Assembly: GCA_900323505.1 (NCBI GenBank)
Contig: OOIN01000041.1
Span: 1-64,000, forward strand
Length of the DNA stretch: 64,000 nt
From: Ustilago trichophora
Taxonomy: Eukaryota; Basidiomycota; Ustilaginomycetes; Ustilaginales; Ustilaginaceae
Direction: 5' to 3'
The position numbers and the translations under genes were made by a program. How positions within the stretch are numbered: position 1 is the stretch's first letter; every line of letters starts with the position of its first letter. Of this stretch, positions 44,190 through 54,206 are shown one piece after another. The notes under the pieces were generated by a model that was not told where the DNA came from, did not search any database, and saw only the letters and a program-made list of their open reading frames with translations.

Positions 44190-45284
44190 TCAGTGCTTTG
44201 TGCGCGACAGGATCTCGTTGCTTGGCACGCCAGACCAGCCACGCTTTTCGTAGTCGGCAAGGCTGGCAACCATATCCTGCACGACGTCTCGAAGTTGAAT
44301 ATACTTGAGACCAAGGACACGGGTGGCCTTGGATCCGTCCAGCTCGTTCTGCTTGACCGAGGAGCCTTGGCCGTGCTTGCCGACGGGAACTTGTTTGTTC
44401 CAGTCGGTTGGGATGCTACTGTCATTGTGGATGATGTCAACGACATCTTGGTAGACGAAAGGACCTAGCGAAGTAGCAAAGCGGTTTCCGCCTGCGTCAG
44501 GGCGCACAAGAGCTTCAACGTGGGCATAGGCTACGTCACGCACATCGACACAGTTGCCGGCAGGTGCGAGCAGGTCGTCCTCCTTCTTGGAGCCGTGCAG
44601 AAGGCCCCACACAAAGCCGACCGAGGTATTGAGCTTGTCGGCTGAATTTACCTGGTGAAGGATTGGACCGAAGACAAGAGGAGGGTTGATGGTGACAAGA
44701 TCCCAGGTTGGCTTATTCTCGTCGACAAACTGCCAAGCTGCGCGCTCGGCCATGGTTTTGGATGCTCGGTAGGCATCAGGGCCCTCTTGATCCTTGCCTT
44801 TCTTCTCGACGTTTTCAACGCTGGAGATGTTCCAATCGTTTTCGGTGTAGACGATGTGTCCTTGGCGAGTAGAATCAAGAATAGCAGCAAACGACGAGGT
44901 AATCACAACACGCTTGACGTTGGTGCCGTGCTTGTGAATCGAAGTGAGCACATTGCGAGTGCCGTTGACTGCAGGATTGATCAGAGTTCGCTTGGGATCA
45001 CCTTGAATGTTGAAATGGAAGGGAGAGGCGGTGTGGAGTACGGCATCGACGTCCTTGACAGCCTCGTCAAATGCGCCCTCCTTCTCAAGGTCTTCGGCGA
45101 TGGTGAAGCTGAGGTTGTCGCCGTATTTCTTGAAGACGCTTTGAAGGTATTTGCCCTTGTCATCGGAACGGACAGTGGCACGAACTTTGTGACCACGTTC
45201 GAGCAGCTGGTAAACACACCAGATGGCGATGAAACCAGACCCGCCCGTGACAAGGACGTGGGACTTGGGTTGAATGGCTGGCAT
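44190..45284 (-). CDS. NAD(P)-dependent reductase, Gre2 / dihydroflavonol-reductase type
   Basis: Single-exon gene for 364 residues in the extended short-chain dehydrogenase family. The N-terminal cofactor motif is TGGSGFIA (third Gly replaced by Ala, as in Gre2 relatives). It is followed by VLHTASPF and NPAVNGTRNVL, the catalytic YRASK (Tyr and Lys) and the loop VTINPPLVFGP. These enzymes reduce aldehydes and ketones, with yeast Gre2 acting on methylglyoxal and related carbonyls. Arg40 in ATVRSDDKGKYL could favour NADPH. No signal peptide. Start ATG at 45284. Divergent from the tRNA-Pro and transporter about 650-930 bases away. Confidence 0.93.
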   Translation of the reverse strand: MPAIQPKSHVLVTGGSGFIAIWCVYQLLERGHKVRATVRSDDKGKYLQSVFKKYGDNLSFTIAEDLEKEGAFDEAVKDVDAVLHTASPFHFNIQGDPKRTLINPAVNGTRNVLTSIHKHGTNVKRVVITSSFAAILDSTRQGHIVYTENDWNISSVENVEKKGKDQEGPDAYRASKTMAERAAWQFVDENKPTWDLVTINPPLVFGPILHQVNSADKLNTSVGFVWGLLHGSKKEDDLLAPAGNCVDVRDVAYAHVEALVRPDAGGNRFATSLGPFVYQDVVDIIHNDSSIPTDWNKQVPVGKHGQGSSVKQNELDGSKATRVLGLKYIQLRDVVQDMVASLADYEKRGWSGVPSNEILSRTKH

Positions 45285-45930
45285 GGTCGATAATGTCTAA
45301 TACAAGCTTCGACGAAACAGATGGTGAAGGGAAAAGATCGGTCGGCAGGTGATTGACACAGGCGGCTGAAAATGGATGAGGAGATCCGAGCAATTATGGT
45401 CCAAGCATTGACAGTGCCCGAGCAGCTTTTGAAAAGCGATTGTACTTCACTCTCCCAGCCGATTGCAAGATCATCGCAAGGTCCGCTGTATGAAGCATCA
45501 TCGTCTTGGTTCAATGCTACAGTACCAACCAGGCCTGTTGGATCCATTTTTTGTCCTGTCATTGCTCGGCTATCTCAGTTTTCGTCATCTCATGCACTAG
45601 TCTACTGTTAATTATTTAGTTCTGATTCTCACCGACCTCTTTGACTTCGACAAGACTATGATTCATGCTACACAGTATCATTCCTTCTGTTGGCAAGAGA
45701 ACATCCTTATCGGGCTGACGTTGTTCAAGTTGTCCGATGGCTTGAGTCCATGACCAGCGCTGAAGGACAGGTCTCGATTTCTCCACACTGCCAAAAATCA
45801 CCGCCCCACACAAGGCAGTGCCCCGTGCGTGCTGCCAATTTCTAACCAAAGTGGAGGCGAAATTCTAAAATATGCGTGAATCAAATAAGCACGATCAGCA
45901 ATACAATAATTTCTATAAATTAATGTGTGC
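45285..45930. other. Intergenic region upstream of the tRNA
   Basis: About 650 bases holding the reductase promoter and a TACAGTA copy at 45518-45524. The last 80 bases before the tRNA are AT-rich. No gene seen. Confidence 0.5.
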
Positions 45931-46037
45931 GGGCCAATCGTATAGTGGCTTATTATGCTGTCTTAGGGTACACCTCCATTCCAAGGAGGCGATTTCTAAG
46001 TTGACAGAGGTCCCCGGTTCGATTCCGGGTTGGCCCC
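45931..46037 (+). tRNA. tRNA-Pro(AGG) with a 33-base intron
   Basis: The acceptor stem GGGCCAA pairs perfectly with TTGGCCC (discriminator C). The T-arm CCCGG-TTCGATT-CCGGG is perfect and contains the B-box. The anticodon stem CTGTC pairs with GACAG, and the loop reads TT-AGG-G before the intron and T after it, so the anticodon is AGG. The intron spans 45969-46001, right after base 37 as in eukaryotic tRNA genes; G37 is typical of tRNA-Pro. The D-arm has GTAT with one mismatch. A T-rich terminator follows at about 46059-46080. Confidence 0.95.
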
Positions 46038-46215
46038 TTATTTGTTCGCAAGACATATTTTTTCTTTCTTTTTTTTTTCCTTTTTGTGACAAGGTCTCAG
46101 CAGTTCGCACGCTTTTGTTTGACACATTTGCTAACCTTTCCACATCAATCTCAACTGTTCACATTCATCTCCCCTCGGCCATAGCAGCTCTCAGGGCCGC
46201 TGGGTCCGTCTCGAT

Positions 46216-48594
46216 ATGTCAATCTCTGCCTCATCAAAGCTAGGTGCGCAACCTTCACACCTCTCGCTGCACCACTCTGAGCACTCTCAAGACGAGCCGC
46301 CAGCTTCTTCATCAGCAGGAACTCGCAATGGCGCAAACGAAGACGAACCGTCTGCTGCAAGCCAACGAGCTGCATCCATCCGGTCTCCATCGGCACTCAC
46401 GGATACTGACGAGCTGGAAGAGGCCGACAGCGATGCGGCGTCCGACTTTGATGCGTTCGTCCGCCAAGGCCGTATCGACGTAGGGCAGGCTTGGGACGAT
46501 AGCAGCGATGAGGATGACGGCGGACATCCGCTGCACGAGGACCGCACATTGCCGCTCTCGGCCACTGGCAACAGCGCAGGAGGGAGAAGGAGAAGAAAAG
46601 CGACAAGAAACCATCCCGAATCATACCTCCAGACGCTGCGGCCGTCTCGTCAACATCGCAAAGCATGGTGGAAGTTCCTCACCAATCCCAGCAAACCGGC
46701 GAGTCTCTCGGCACCTCATGTCTCGGCCAACTTGTTTTCCGCCAGCCTTCACCCAGCCGTGCTGCTATCAATGCCACATTTCTTTGCTCGAGCTGGCGTG
46801 CTGCTCGGGACCATTGCTCTGGTCGGCGTCGCCAGCTTAGGAGGTGTGGGTGGAGGTGTCTGGGTCGTACTCGGTCGATACGTCAATGGCACTTCCATCG
46901 AAGCCATCGTCGGAGCCAGCTTCGGTCTTTACACGCCCTGGAAAGGAGGTCTCGGCAGAGTCGTATCGGGACTGTTGCTGGCGCTTTATGCAACTGGCAG
47001 TGCTATCATCGGCTACTTTGCACTCGCCGATCTGCTTCTCCAAGTCTTTTTCAACTACGCTCCTCGGGGCGTTCCTCTGCACGATCGGGCCTTCGTCACG
47101 CTGGTAGTAGGAGGAATCATCTCGGTGCCTTTGGTCATCTTCCCACTCGCAAAGCGTAACATCATCCGTCTAAATACGTTCTTCACACTGGCATTCTATC
47201 CAATCATTGTGACAATCATTCTTGTCAAGATCTATGCAACCTCGCCGCCGGTAACAACAATGCAAACTGGGACTCTGTTGGAAAAGAATCGATGGCCGAA
47301 CGTCAACCCGCTGTATCCACCTTCGATCTGGGCGCCAATCTCTCTGCTGCCCCTGATGACGCTCAGCGCATGCCCATTGCAGATCCTCGCACACCAACGC
47401 AGTCTGCGACGCATCGGGACCTCGCGATCCAACGTCAAAGCATTCGTCGCCGCACAAGCTGGTCAAGTCATCTTCATCATCGCTATGGGCATCATATTTG
47501 GTGTGGTCGCTGGTGTCAATAGTGTACAGGGCCGACTGCGGAAACAAGCACACCCAAACCTATTTGCATCTCTTCCGAACGACGATGACTGGATCAACGT
47601 GGCAAGGATCCTCTTCGTCGCTATTCTGGCGACGCACCTTGCCATCTGCTTGACGTCGGCGCGTTCTTCTTGGGGACGACTGCTACGATTGCTCAACTTG
47701 AATCCTCTTCGCAAGCGACGCCCGCCGATTCAGCTTCCGGTTGACGAGACAGACGCTGCTTCGAGGACGCAAGCTTCAAACGTCGCATCTGCAGGCAATC
47801 CAGCACAACAAGGCTCGCAGATCGGAAAGTGGAAGCGCAAATGGGGCAAGCCCGCCCGAAATGCATTGGCCGGTGTTCTGCTTTGGGGGATCACTGCCTC
47901 GAGCGCCTATCTCTCTGGAGCGGGAGGCTTCCGAAGGAGCGAAAAGGAGGGAGAAGAGGCACGCTTTACACGGGCTTCTGAAGTTCTGGGACTCATGGGA
48001 GCCGGCGTGGGCTTTGTAATGCCTGGCCTGGTGTGGATGATTCTTTTCCACATTCGACGTCCTCGAGCTATCCTGCCGCCCTTTGCGAGCGAGATTGGCA
48101 AGACGGCTTCTACGTACCTTTCAGCACCACTGTCGATGTTGGCGCGAAACCGTCGATCTCTATTTGGTTCCAGGGCAGGCACCGGTGAAGGCGCCGAAGC
48201 GGAGAGGCAGCCACTGCTCGACGAGCAAGAATTTGGCAATGTGGACGAGTCACAAGCAACAGCGCCAACAACTGCAGTTTCGGAAGACAGCCACTTGAAT
48301 AAGGCCGCAGCATATGGCGCATCAGGTTCCCATACCCTTCGCTCAAGTCGTCACAGCGCTGCTCTGACGCTGGACCAAGAGTCGATTTCTATCCCAAGTC
48401 ACTTGACAGAACAGGGCAGCGACGATCGAGACGAAGCAACCACCATTCTGCTCGCACGCAAGGAACGACAATTGCAGCGCAGGACACGTGGGAAGCGCAT
48501 CTACCAGGACGTGATTGTCTTTGCCGCCGTTCTTCCCTTTGGCATCGCCCTCCTGGTCCTTGGTGCCATTGAATTGCGCCGTGGTGGCTACTGA
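46216..48594 (+). CDS. Transmembrane amino acid transporter (AAAP/AVT family)
   Basis: Single-exon gene for 792 residues. A disordered acidic N-terminal tail of about 180 residues precedes roughly ten or eleven hydrophobic helices, beginning LLGTIALVGVASLGG and including LVVGGIISVPLVIFPLAK, a segment typical of the family, and FFTLAFYPIIVTIILVKIY. A long cytosolic loop near residues 490-540 (Arg/Lys-rich, then NAGNPAQQG-type) separates the last helices. The final helix ends the protein (VIVFAAVLPFGIALLVLG). Fungal members with long N-terminal tails export or store amino acids at the vacuole (Avt proteins); substrate and direction are not readable here. Start ATG at 46216. The tRNA-Pro lies 178 bases upstream. 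Confidence 0.85.
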   Translation: MSISASSKLGAQPSHLSLHHSEHSQDEPPASSSAGTRNGANEDEPSAASQRAASIRSPSALTDTDELEEADSDAASDFDAFVRQGRIDVGQAWDDSSDEDDGGHPLHEDRTLPLSATGNSAGGRRRRKATRNHPESYLQTLRPSRQHRKAWWKFLTNPSKPASLSAPHVSANLFSASLHPAVLLSMPHFFARAGVLLGTIALVGVASLGGVGGGVWVVLGRYVNGTSIEAIVGASFGLYTPWKGGLGRVVSGLLLALYATGSAIIGYFALADLLLQVFFNYAPRGVPLHDRAFVTLVVGGIISVPLVIFPLAKRNIIRLNTFFTLAFYPIIVTIILVKIYATSPPVTTMQTGTLLEKNRWPNVNPLYPPSIWAPISLLPLMTLSACPLQILAHQRSLRRIGTSRSNVKAFVAAQAGQVIFIIAMGIIFGVVAGVNSVQGRLRKQAHPNLFASLPNDDDWINVARILFVAILATHLAICLTSARSSWGRLLRLLNLNPLRKRRPPIQLPVDETDAASRTQASNVASAGNPAQQGSQIGKWKRKWGKPARNALAGVLLWGITASSAYLSGAGGFRRSEKEGEEARFTRASEVLGLMGAGVGFVMPGLVWMILFHIRRPRAILPPFASEIGKTASTYLSAPLSMLARNRRSLFGSRAGTGEGAEAERQPLLDEQEFGNVDESQATAPTTAVSEDSHLNKAAAYGASGSHTLRSSRHSAALTLDQESISIPSHLTEQGSDDRDEATTILLARKERQLQRRTRGKRIYQDVIVFAAVLPFGIALLVLGAIELRRGGY

Positions 48595-48873
48595 GGCGAT
48601 GGTGCGTTTGCGTCGGCCACAAGCCAAGTTACTGGCTTTGTCGGATTCCCCTGGCCACCAGGCTCATCAATTCTCCAATTCGGTGTCATTTTGTTCTCTC
48701 GTATGGATTGAAATCTCATCGCAACGTCATTCGAGTCATCAATGCTCTGATGCATTCGACACCATGGCACTTTAAGAAGGAATGTGTATTTTGATTGATG
48801 CATGTGTGATTGGCTATCGCGAAAAAGCAGCAAGGGTATCTGGCACCTCGATGTGCAAACCTGTCATTGGAGG

Positions 48874-51507
48874 CTAGGCATCGTAGGAAGGTGGATGCGG
48901 CGAAGTGCCGTATGCTGGAGGATGATGATCGACACTCTGCAAGCTCGCGTGCTCGTGCGCGGGCGGCGGTGGAAGCTCTTCACGCTCTTGCTGTGCATTT
49001 TGAGTTGCTGAATGGAATTGCCTGTTGCTCGGAGGCACAAGGACCCCACGCGCACTGTTGCGCTGTTGAATCGCCTGGTCGAAAGAGGGAACAGGATCTA
49101 CATGGCTTGCACCGTCTGCATAAGGCGGCGGTTCATGGTGACCACTTCCGTCGTGACGCCGTATTTCATTGTGCAGCCTTTCTCGGAGCGTAACGAAGCT
49201 TCCTGACGTAGCTGCCTCATACGAAGGATGGGCTTCGTCAGGGTCATGATACCCGCTTGCCAACGATGACGATGGCGCAGGAAGGTTCAGGTTGGTTGTA
49301 TACGTTCGTGTAGGGCTGTGCGGTGGAGGAAGCGGAAACTCGTCTCCCTGAGCAAGGCCTGTGCTTGGGATATCAAGCTGAGGGAGCCCTCCGGGCCTGT
49401 GCAGCCCTTGCGAGCCAGAAGAAGCGCCTGCATTCTGCTCTGCTTGGCCTTGTTGCATAGCCCGACGCACGAGAGGAGAAAGAGGCGGCGGAGGATCGCC
49501 GTCCTCAGATGGCAGACCTGACCCCTCGTCCGAGGCAATGGACAGCATGGTGTACGAAGATAAGTCATCACTTGACTGATGATGCGCGGCATCAATGGGA
49601 GGAGGTGGTGGGAAGGAGTCGTCATTCACGCCGCCAAGGTCCGGAAAAGGATCGGCAGGATGTCGGTAGGCGAGGCGTGGCATTGCCATCCCGACTCCCT
49701 CGACTTCGACTTCTACCTGCAAATCATTGCGACTCTCGAGAAGGGTTGGTGGTGGCCTATCATCGTGAGCTGAGGGGTCAGAAACGTCCAAGAATTGGCG
49801 CAGCTGCTCCAGGCGCTCGGCATGGTCGGTGTTTTGACTGCTGGACCCAGCGACGTCCGATTCGTGTGCAGCATCAATCAAGTCATTCAAGCTACGGCCC
49901 ACATCTTCGTAGCCATCATACTCATCGTCCATGTCAAAGTCGAGCAGGTCGCTGGTGTTGCTTGGATCGTGTGAGCTGGATGCACCAGCATTGTTGTCGT
50001 CTGCAAGCATGCGTGCCTTCTCGGATCTTTTAAACCTCTCCTTCTCGGAGAGCACACTGAAGCTGTTCTGCTCACTTGTGTTGGCACTGAGGTCTTCAAG
50101 AGCACCTGCGGCACCTGGTAGAATCATGACAGACCTCCGGCAGACAATGTCCCTGCGCTCGCCTCGACCACCCTGGATTCCGATCTTGATACGCACTTCG
50201 AAGCTGACCTTGTGCATGAGGGTCTCCTGGCTGATACTTTCACATCCACCGCCTCCACCACGACCAAATACGGGGCCTGAAGCAAGTGCGTCGTGATCAG
50301 GATGTGGATGTGGCATGTTGGCCCGATCGAAAGGTGGATGTAATGTGAGTCGCAGAAGCACAGCACGCTTCGAGTGGAAGCGGCAGAGCTTGCCGCTATG
50401 TGCTAGTAGTGCTTCGTGGACGTGTGGATGTGTGGCTGTGTTATCTGCTTTTGAAGTATCCTCGCCATCTCGTTGTGCCGCATTTGACCGCTTGACATGA
50501 ATGATCCGAACAAGGTCTGCCTCGACCGCCCGCAGCTTGAGACCTTTCTCGGACACACTGGTAGGATCTGGCGGAGGGATGCGTACACGGATGTCAATGG
50601 GCTCTGCTCGTCGAAAGATGGTGCGATTGATCTGGGCGTAGACCAACGTTGGTAGCTGTTTGACCCAATTGTGTGGCTGCAGCGTGTAAACATCGTTGGG
50701 CAGTGCAGCACCGTCGATCTCTGCAAGTTCGATGTCGTTCAGAAGACCTGGGCGTGTGTAGCGGACAAGATGCACGGGAACAGTCTTGATGGCATGAGGC
50801 AGCTTTGTGACATCTTGGCTGAAGAGCTGGGCGGTGATAGTGTAGGTAAGGGAGCTGTCGCGGAGATGGACGCAGTGGGGAAGGTCGGCTGTGAGTGGAA
50901 AGGAGAAGGGCATGGTGGAGGGCATTGTTGGCAGACCAGCATTGGAAGAAGTTGGCTCCTTGTCGGCGTCCCACAGTACGAGTGTGTGTGAAAAGAGCTC
51001 GACGACATCGTGTTGGGTCGGCGTTGCGCTAGCTGCCCCTGCGTCATCTGCGCCGGAACGAGTGGGTGAGTAGAAGCCTGAAGCTTGTTCCTTTGCTTGA
51101 AGCTGGACGACGCAACGTGTGTAGCGACCTTTGCTCTTGATTTCAGTATCGAGTTTGACGAGAACATCGCCTTTGAGCCATGCCTGAAAACCCTTAAGCC
51201 CAAGGTAGCCGACCTGGAAAGAGGTGGAGTCGCTTCTTGGGGCAATGTCAAAGAAGCTATCGGAGCCAGGCGCAATGATCCGGGAAGCTGATGCTTGCGA
51301 TGATGGTCCTGGAACCGTGTCTGCGGCAAGGGCGCTGGTGCTTGCCTCGGTATATGAGGGAAGAGCGTTGTGTGTCAACGTGTGTGATGAGCTGGACGAC
51401 ATGCTCGGTGTTGATCTTGCAGCAGCTGGTGGTGGTGCATCTACTGCTGCGTCGATGAGCGCTGGAGCTGCCCTTGGCTCCCGATCTGGCTCTTGGCTTC
51501 CCAACAT
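48874..51507 (-). CDS. Arrestin-related trafficking adaptor (Rsp5 partner)
   Basis: The main coding block encodes about 877 residues from the ATG at 51507 (ATCACCATGTTG context). A Ser/Ala-rich lead is followed by an arrestin N-domain (FQVGYLGLKGFQAWLKGDVL, RYTRCVVQLQAKE, PFSFPLTADLPHCV) and C-domain (NRTIFRRAEPIDIRVRIPPP). The long disordered tail has three PPxY motifs near its end: PPPY, PPAY and PPSY (last one four residues from the end region). PPxY motifs bind WW domains of Rsp5/NEDD4 ubiquitin ligases, so the protein probably directs transporters to ubiquitination and endocytosis. An upstream exon is likely: a GTGAGC donor at 51576 and an acceptor at 51525 would join a 52-base intron to a frame that reads as an arrestin-like strand (VSIDFAWIAAPRQLVQG) but whose own ATG I cannot place. 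Confidence 0.82.
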   Translation of the reverse strand: MLGSQEPDREPRAAPALIDAAVDAPPPAAARSTPSMSSSSSHTLTHNALPSYTEASTSALAADTVPGPSSQASASRIIAPGSDSFFDIAPRSDSTSFQVGYLGLKGFQAWLKGDVLVKLDTEIKSKGRYTRCVVQLQAKEQASGFYSPTRSGADDAGAASATPTQHDVVELFSHTLVLWDADKEPTSSNAGLPTMPSTMPFSFPLTADLPHCVHLRDSSLTYTITAQLFSQDVTKLPHAIKTVPVHLVRYTRPGLLNDIELAEIDGAALPNDVYTLQPHNWVKQLPTLVYAQINRTIFRRAEPIDIRVRIPPPDPTSVSEKGLKLRAVEADLVRIIHVKRSNAAQRDGEDTSKADNTATHPHVHEALLAHSGKLCRFHSKRAVLLRLTLHPPFDRANMPHPHPDHDALASGPVFGRGGGGGCESISQETLMHKVSFEVRIKIGIQGGRGERRDIVCRRSVMILPGAAGALEDLSANTSEQNSFSVLSEKERFKRSEKARMLADDNNAGASSSHDPSNTSDLLDFDMDDEYDGYEDVGRSLNDLIDAAHESDVAGSSSQNTDHAERLEQLRQFLDVSDPSAHDDRPPPTLLESRNDLQVEVEVEGVGMAMPRLAYRHPADPFPDLGGVNDDSFPPPPPIDAAHHQSSDDLSSYTMLSIASDEGSGLPSEDGDPPPPLSPLVRRAMQQGQAEQNAGASSGSQGLHRPGGLPQLDIPSTGLAQGDEFPLPPPHSPTRTYTTNLNLPAPSSSLASGYHDPDEAHPSYEAATSGSFVTLRERLHNEIRRHDGSGHHEPPPYADGASHVDPVPSFDQAIQQRNSARGVLVPPSNRQFHSATQNAQQEREELPPPPAHEHASLQSVDHHPPAYGTSPHPPSYDA

Positions 51508-51577
51508 GGTGATGATCGGAGCGCCTGCAAGTATATCGGCTACTGGGACCAATTTTGGCTGTGTTGGGCCGCTCACC

Positions 51578-52285
51578 GATCAGGCCAGCGAAGTGGGGTG
51601 AAAGTTACACAGCCACGGTATGCTACGCCTTGAACAAGTTGTCTTGGCGCAGCAATCCATGCGAAATCGATCGAGACTGAGCTGACAAGGTCGGAAACAA
51701 GGGTCGGGATGTCACCGATACGATGTGGTGCTACAGTAAGAGTCAGCTCCGTCAAGGCTGAGTTGCTCAGCTTCCTCAAATCAGCCGGTCGGTCAAGCTT
51801 GGTTGCATAGACACACAATCATCGGAACAGCCGCCGAGATTCATGTGGAGCTCAGCACTTTTTTTAGGCTTGACACGCACAGCCCCTTTTTTGGAGAAGA
51901 TGTTTCATTTCGTGTCCTCTTTTTCGTCCCAAGAGTTTCATTCTACTGTAGGCTGTGTCGCATCCAAGGAATCATGCCAGTACAACAGTCAGACGAACGA
52001 GTTCGAGCGTCCTCGAGTCCGAGAAGGCTCAGTGGGAATCGACATACAAAGTGCTCTAAATCAAACCAAAGAAGCAGCCTAGCGCTGGGGGAAATGACAG
52101 TGCTCAACAAACATCCTGTCATGTGTATCCACGAGGGCGGAGAATCCGACTTAGATGCGGCACCCAACGGAATCTGAGTACTGAATCACATACCGCTGGC
52201 CTATACCTAGAGAATCAAGTCCAAGCTCAAGACTACAAGCAAAGAGCAATATGACGAGTTCTACCAAGCTAAGGTAAAATACAAG
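51578..52285. other. Region upstream of the arrestin gene, possible unplaced first exon
   Basis: About 700 bases between the arrestin-related gene and MDM35. The stretch 51578-51815 is open on the minus strand and may hold an upstream arrestin exon (see that entry). TACAGTA and TACTGTA copies lie at 51732-51738 and 51944-51950. The rest shows nothing. Confidence 0.5.
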
Positions 52286-53067
52286 TTAATCCTTGGCAGC
52301 AGGGAAGGGGAAAGGCGGGTTGTTGGCACGCGGATCCGACTGGCGCTGGTGATCAAATGGAAAAGGGTTCTCTTTGCGTGCTTGCTTGATGAGACCGTCA
52401 AGTCCTCGGTCTGTCACGGCTTTCTGTGCGATCACAAGGCAGAATGACAGGTGAGCAACGACATGGTGGCAGTCGTAGACAAGAATCGGAATGCCGGTCT
52501 GTCAGTATGCGCTCTCCTGGGCTCACCAAGAGAGCCATGAAGCAGGAAATTGCCACTTCAACTCACCTTGACGCAGGCCTGGTAGTCCTTGAACAGCTTG
52601 CCGCAATCCCGATCGTAGCGCTCCATGATAGCCTGTTTTCTACTCTCAATGTCCGATTCACCTACTGAGGAAGCGCTCGTCGACGCGGAAGAGCTTGTAG
52701 AGGAATCTGAGAACCAACTCGACTTCTTCTTGCTGCTTGAGCTCGCTGAAGAGGCCAAAGACGTGGGTGATGCCGCTCCGCTTGAGGAGGCTTCGCTCTG
52801 TCGCTGTTGTTCCCGAATCTGATCGTCGCCGATCGTCAAGTAGTCCTTGAACCATAGGTTGAAGCAAGAGTCATATCGATGCTTGAGCGGTGTGCACTCG
52901 GGTGAGAGAGACGAGATGGCGCCAAGTCCAGCTCCTCCTTTGGTTTGCCATTCGCTCTGGTCTGTAGGTGTTACCGAGGGTGCGGCAGGGATGCTCGATG
53001 TCGATGTCGAAGCTGTTGATGTGCTCATCGCCTCAATAGGCTCTTCCTTGTTTCTCGAGAAGAACAT
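52286..53067 (-). CDS. MDM35: Mdm35/TRIAP1-like twin CX9C protein with internal insertion
   Basis: Exon 52567-53067 and exon 52286-52423, separated by a 143-base intron in phase 0, give about 212 residues. Two intact CX9C motifs are present: CTPLKHRYDSC (58-68) and CGKLFKDYQAC (155-165), with the family sequences FNLWFKDYL and CVKKAV around them and the C-terminal block DGLIKQARKENPF. Mdm35 is a mitochondrial intermembrane-space chaperone for Ups1/Ups2 lipid-transfer proteins and is imported by Mia40. Human TRIAP1 is 76 residues with 18 residues between the CX9C pairs; here about 86 residues, mostly Ser with Lys and Ala, intervene. The N-terminal tail is also extended. The start (53067) is the first ATG; upstream codons are open but lack ATG. 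Confidence 0.9.
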
Positions 53068-54206
53068 CGTGGTGTTTAAGAGATAGTCCGGTTTCAAGGA
53101 GCAAAGGTGTTAAGGATGGGTTCAAGGCCAACAACTGATGAGGACCCTGTCACAAGTCCTTGTACAGATCTTCCACACTTTCCTTTCACGAGGACTGTTG
53201 CTGGTCAACTGGAGCCCGTGCATGTCTCTTTCCCTCAACTCGAAAATTCCATACTTGTTAGATCCGAGACGGTCTTGGCTCCTCATCATCGCAGACAAGA
53301 GACTCGCCGATGCTCATGCAGACACACACACACAAACATTCATATCCAGGCAGATCAAAGCTGAGTATCAAAGCATCAAATTCAGATACATGTACAGCGA
53401 GTCGACGTTCTCATGGTGTAAAGACTTGTCAGCACCCAAACAGGCGCACAAGCGATAACCCTTGAGCGAGATCTAATTTTTGCCAACCTTCGACCTTGGA
53501 GACTAAAGCCAAACGAAAATCTACAAGAGCGAGACAAGAGCAAGAGAGAGTCAGTAGGAGTCCTCAGCCTGTTTGGTAACGACTCTTGGAAGCTAGAAAT
53601 GCAGCAGCGATGGCAAACAAGTTCGCGCTTAGCCCTGTCCAAACAGGACAGAGCGGTTGAGATCCAAGCTGCAGCGCCAAGGGAGCATGTCAGCAAGGTC
53701 TCAGGGGCCATCATATAGGAGCGAAAGACGTTTGTTTAGATGGAAGGGTGTTCGCATTGGCCGTGGCCTCGATTTGAACTATGCTTGTTTTTCTTGGTAT
53801 AATCCTGTGGATTGCGACGTGTTTATCTGCCATGCTGCTGGTTGAGATTGGAGACGACTTACCTAGAGCATGTTACAGGAGTATGCGGAGACGGACCCCT
53901 GCGCCGTTGATGTGGTCAGAAGGAAAGTGGTGCGGCGTCAGACGAAAACATTTTCTGGACCGACTCTACCTTTCTCCTGTCATTTTTTTCGCGCTTTTTC
54001 CACGCACCGCAGCGAGATCCCGGTCAATCGGGCCCGATAGCTAAGCCTCTATCCGATTTTGGTTTGGTCGGTGCTCCACATTTCACATCTTCCGACCACT
54101 TTCAACGACCATATGAGACACTTGATATCTTGACTCTCACCTTGTCAAGCATATTCTCGCAACAGCCTTAGCACAATTGACTTACCATCAAGCTGCAGGA
54201 CTCGAC
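53068..54206. other. Divergent intergenic region (MDM35 / NRK1)
   Basis: About 1.1 kb between divergent genes. A short CA run near 53320-53335 was noticed. Several short frames lack protein-like composition. Nothing else identified. Confidence 0.5.

Noticed and set aside
45913..46143. Minus-strand frame of 76 codons containing GIEPGTS
   Set aside because: This sequence is the antisense reading of the tRNA-Pro T-arm and is a common false frame.
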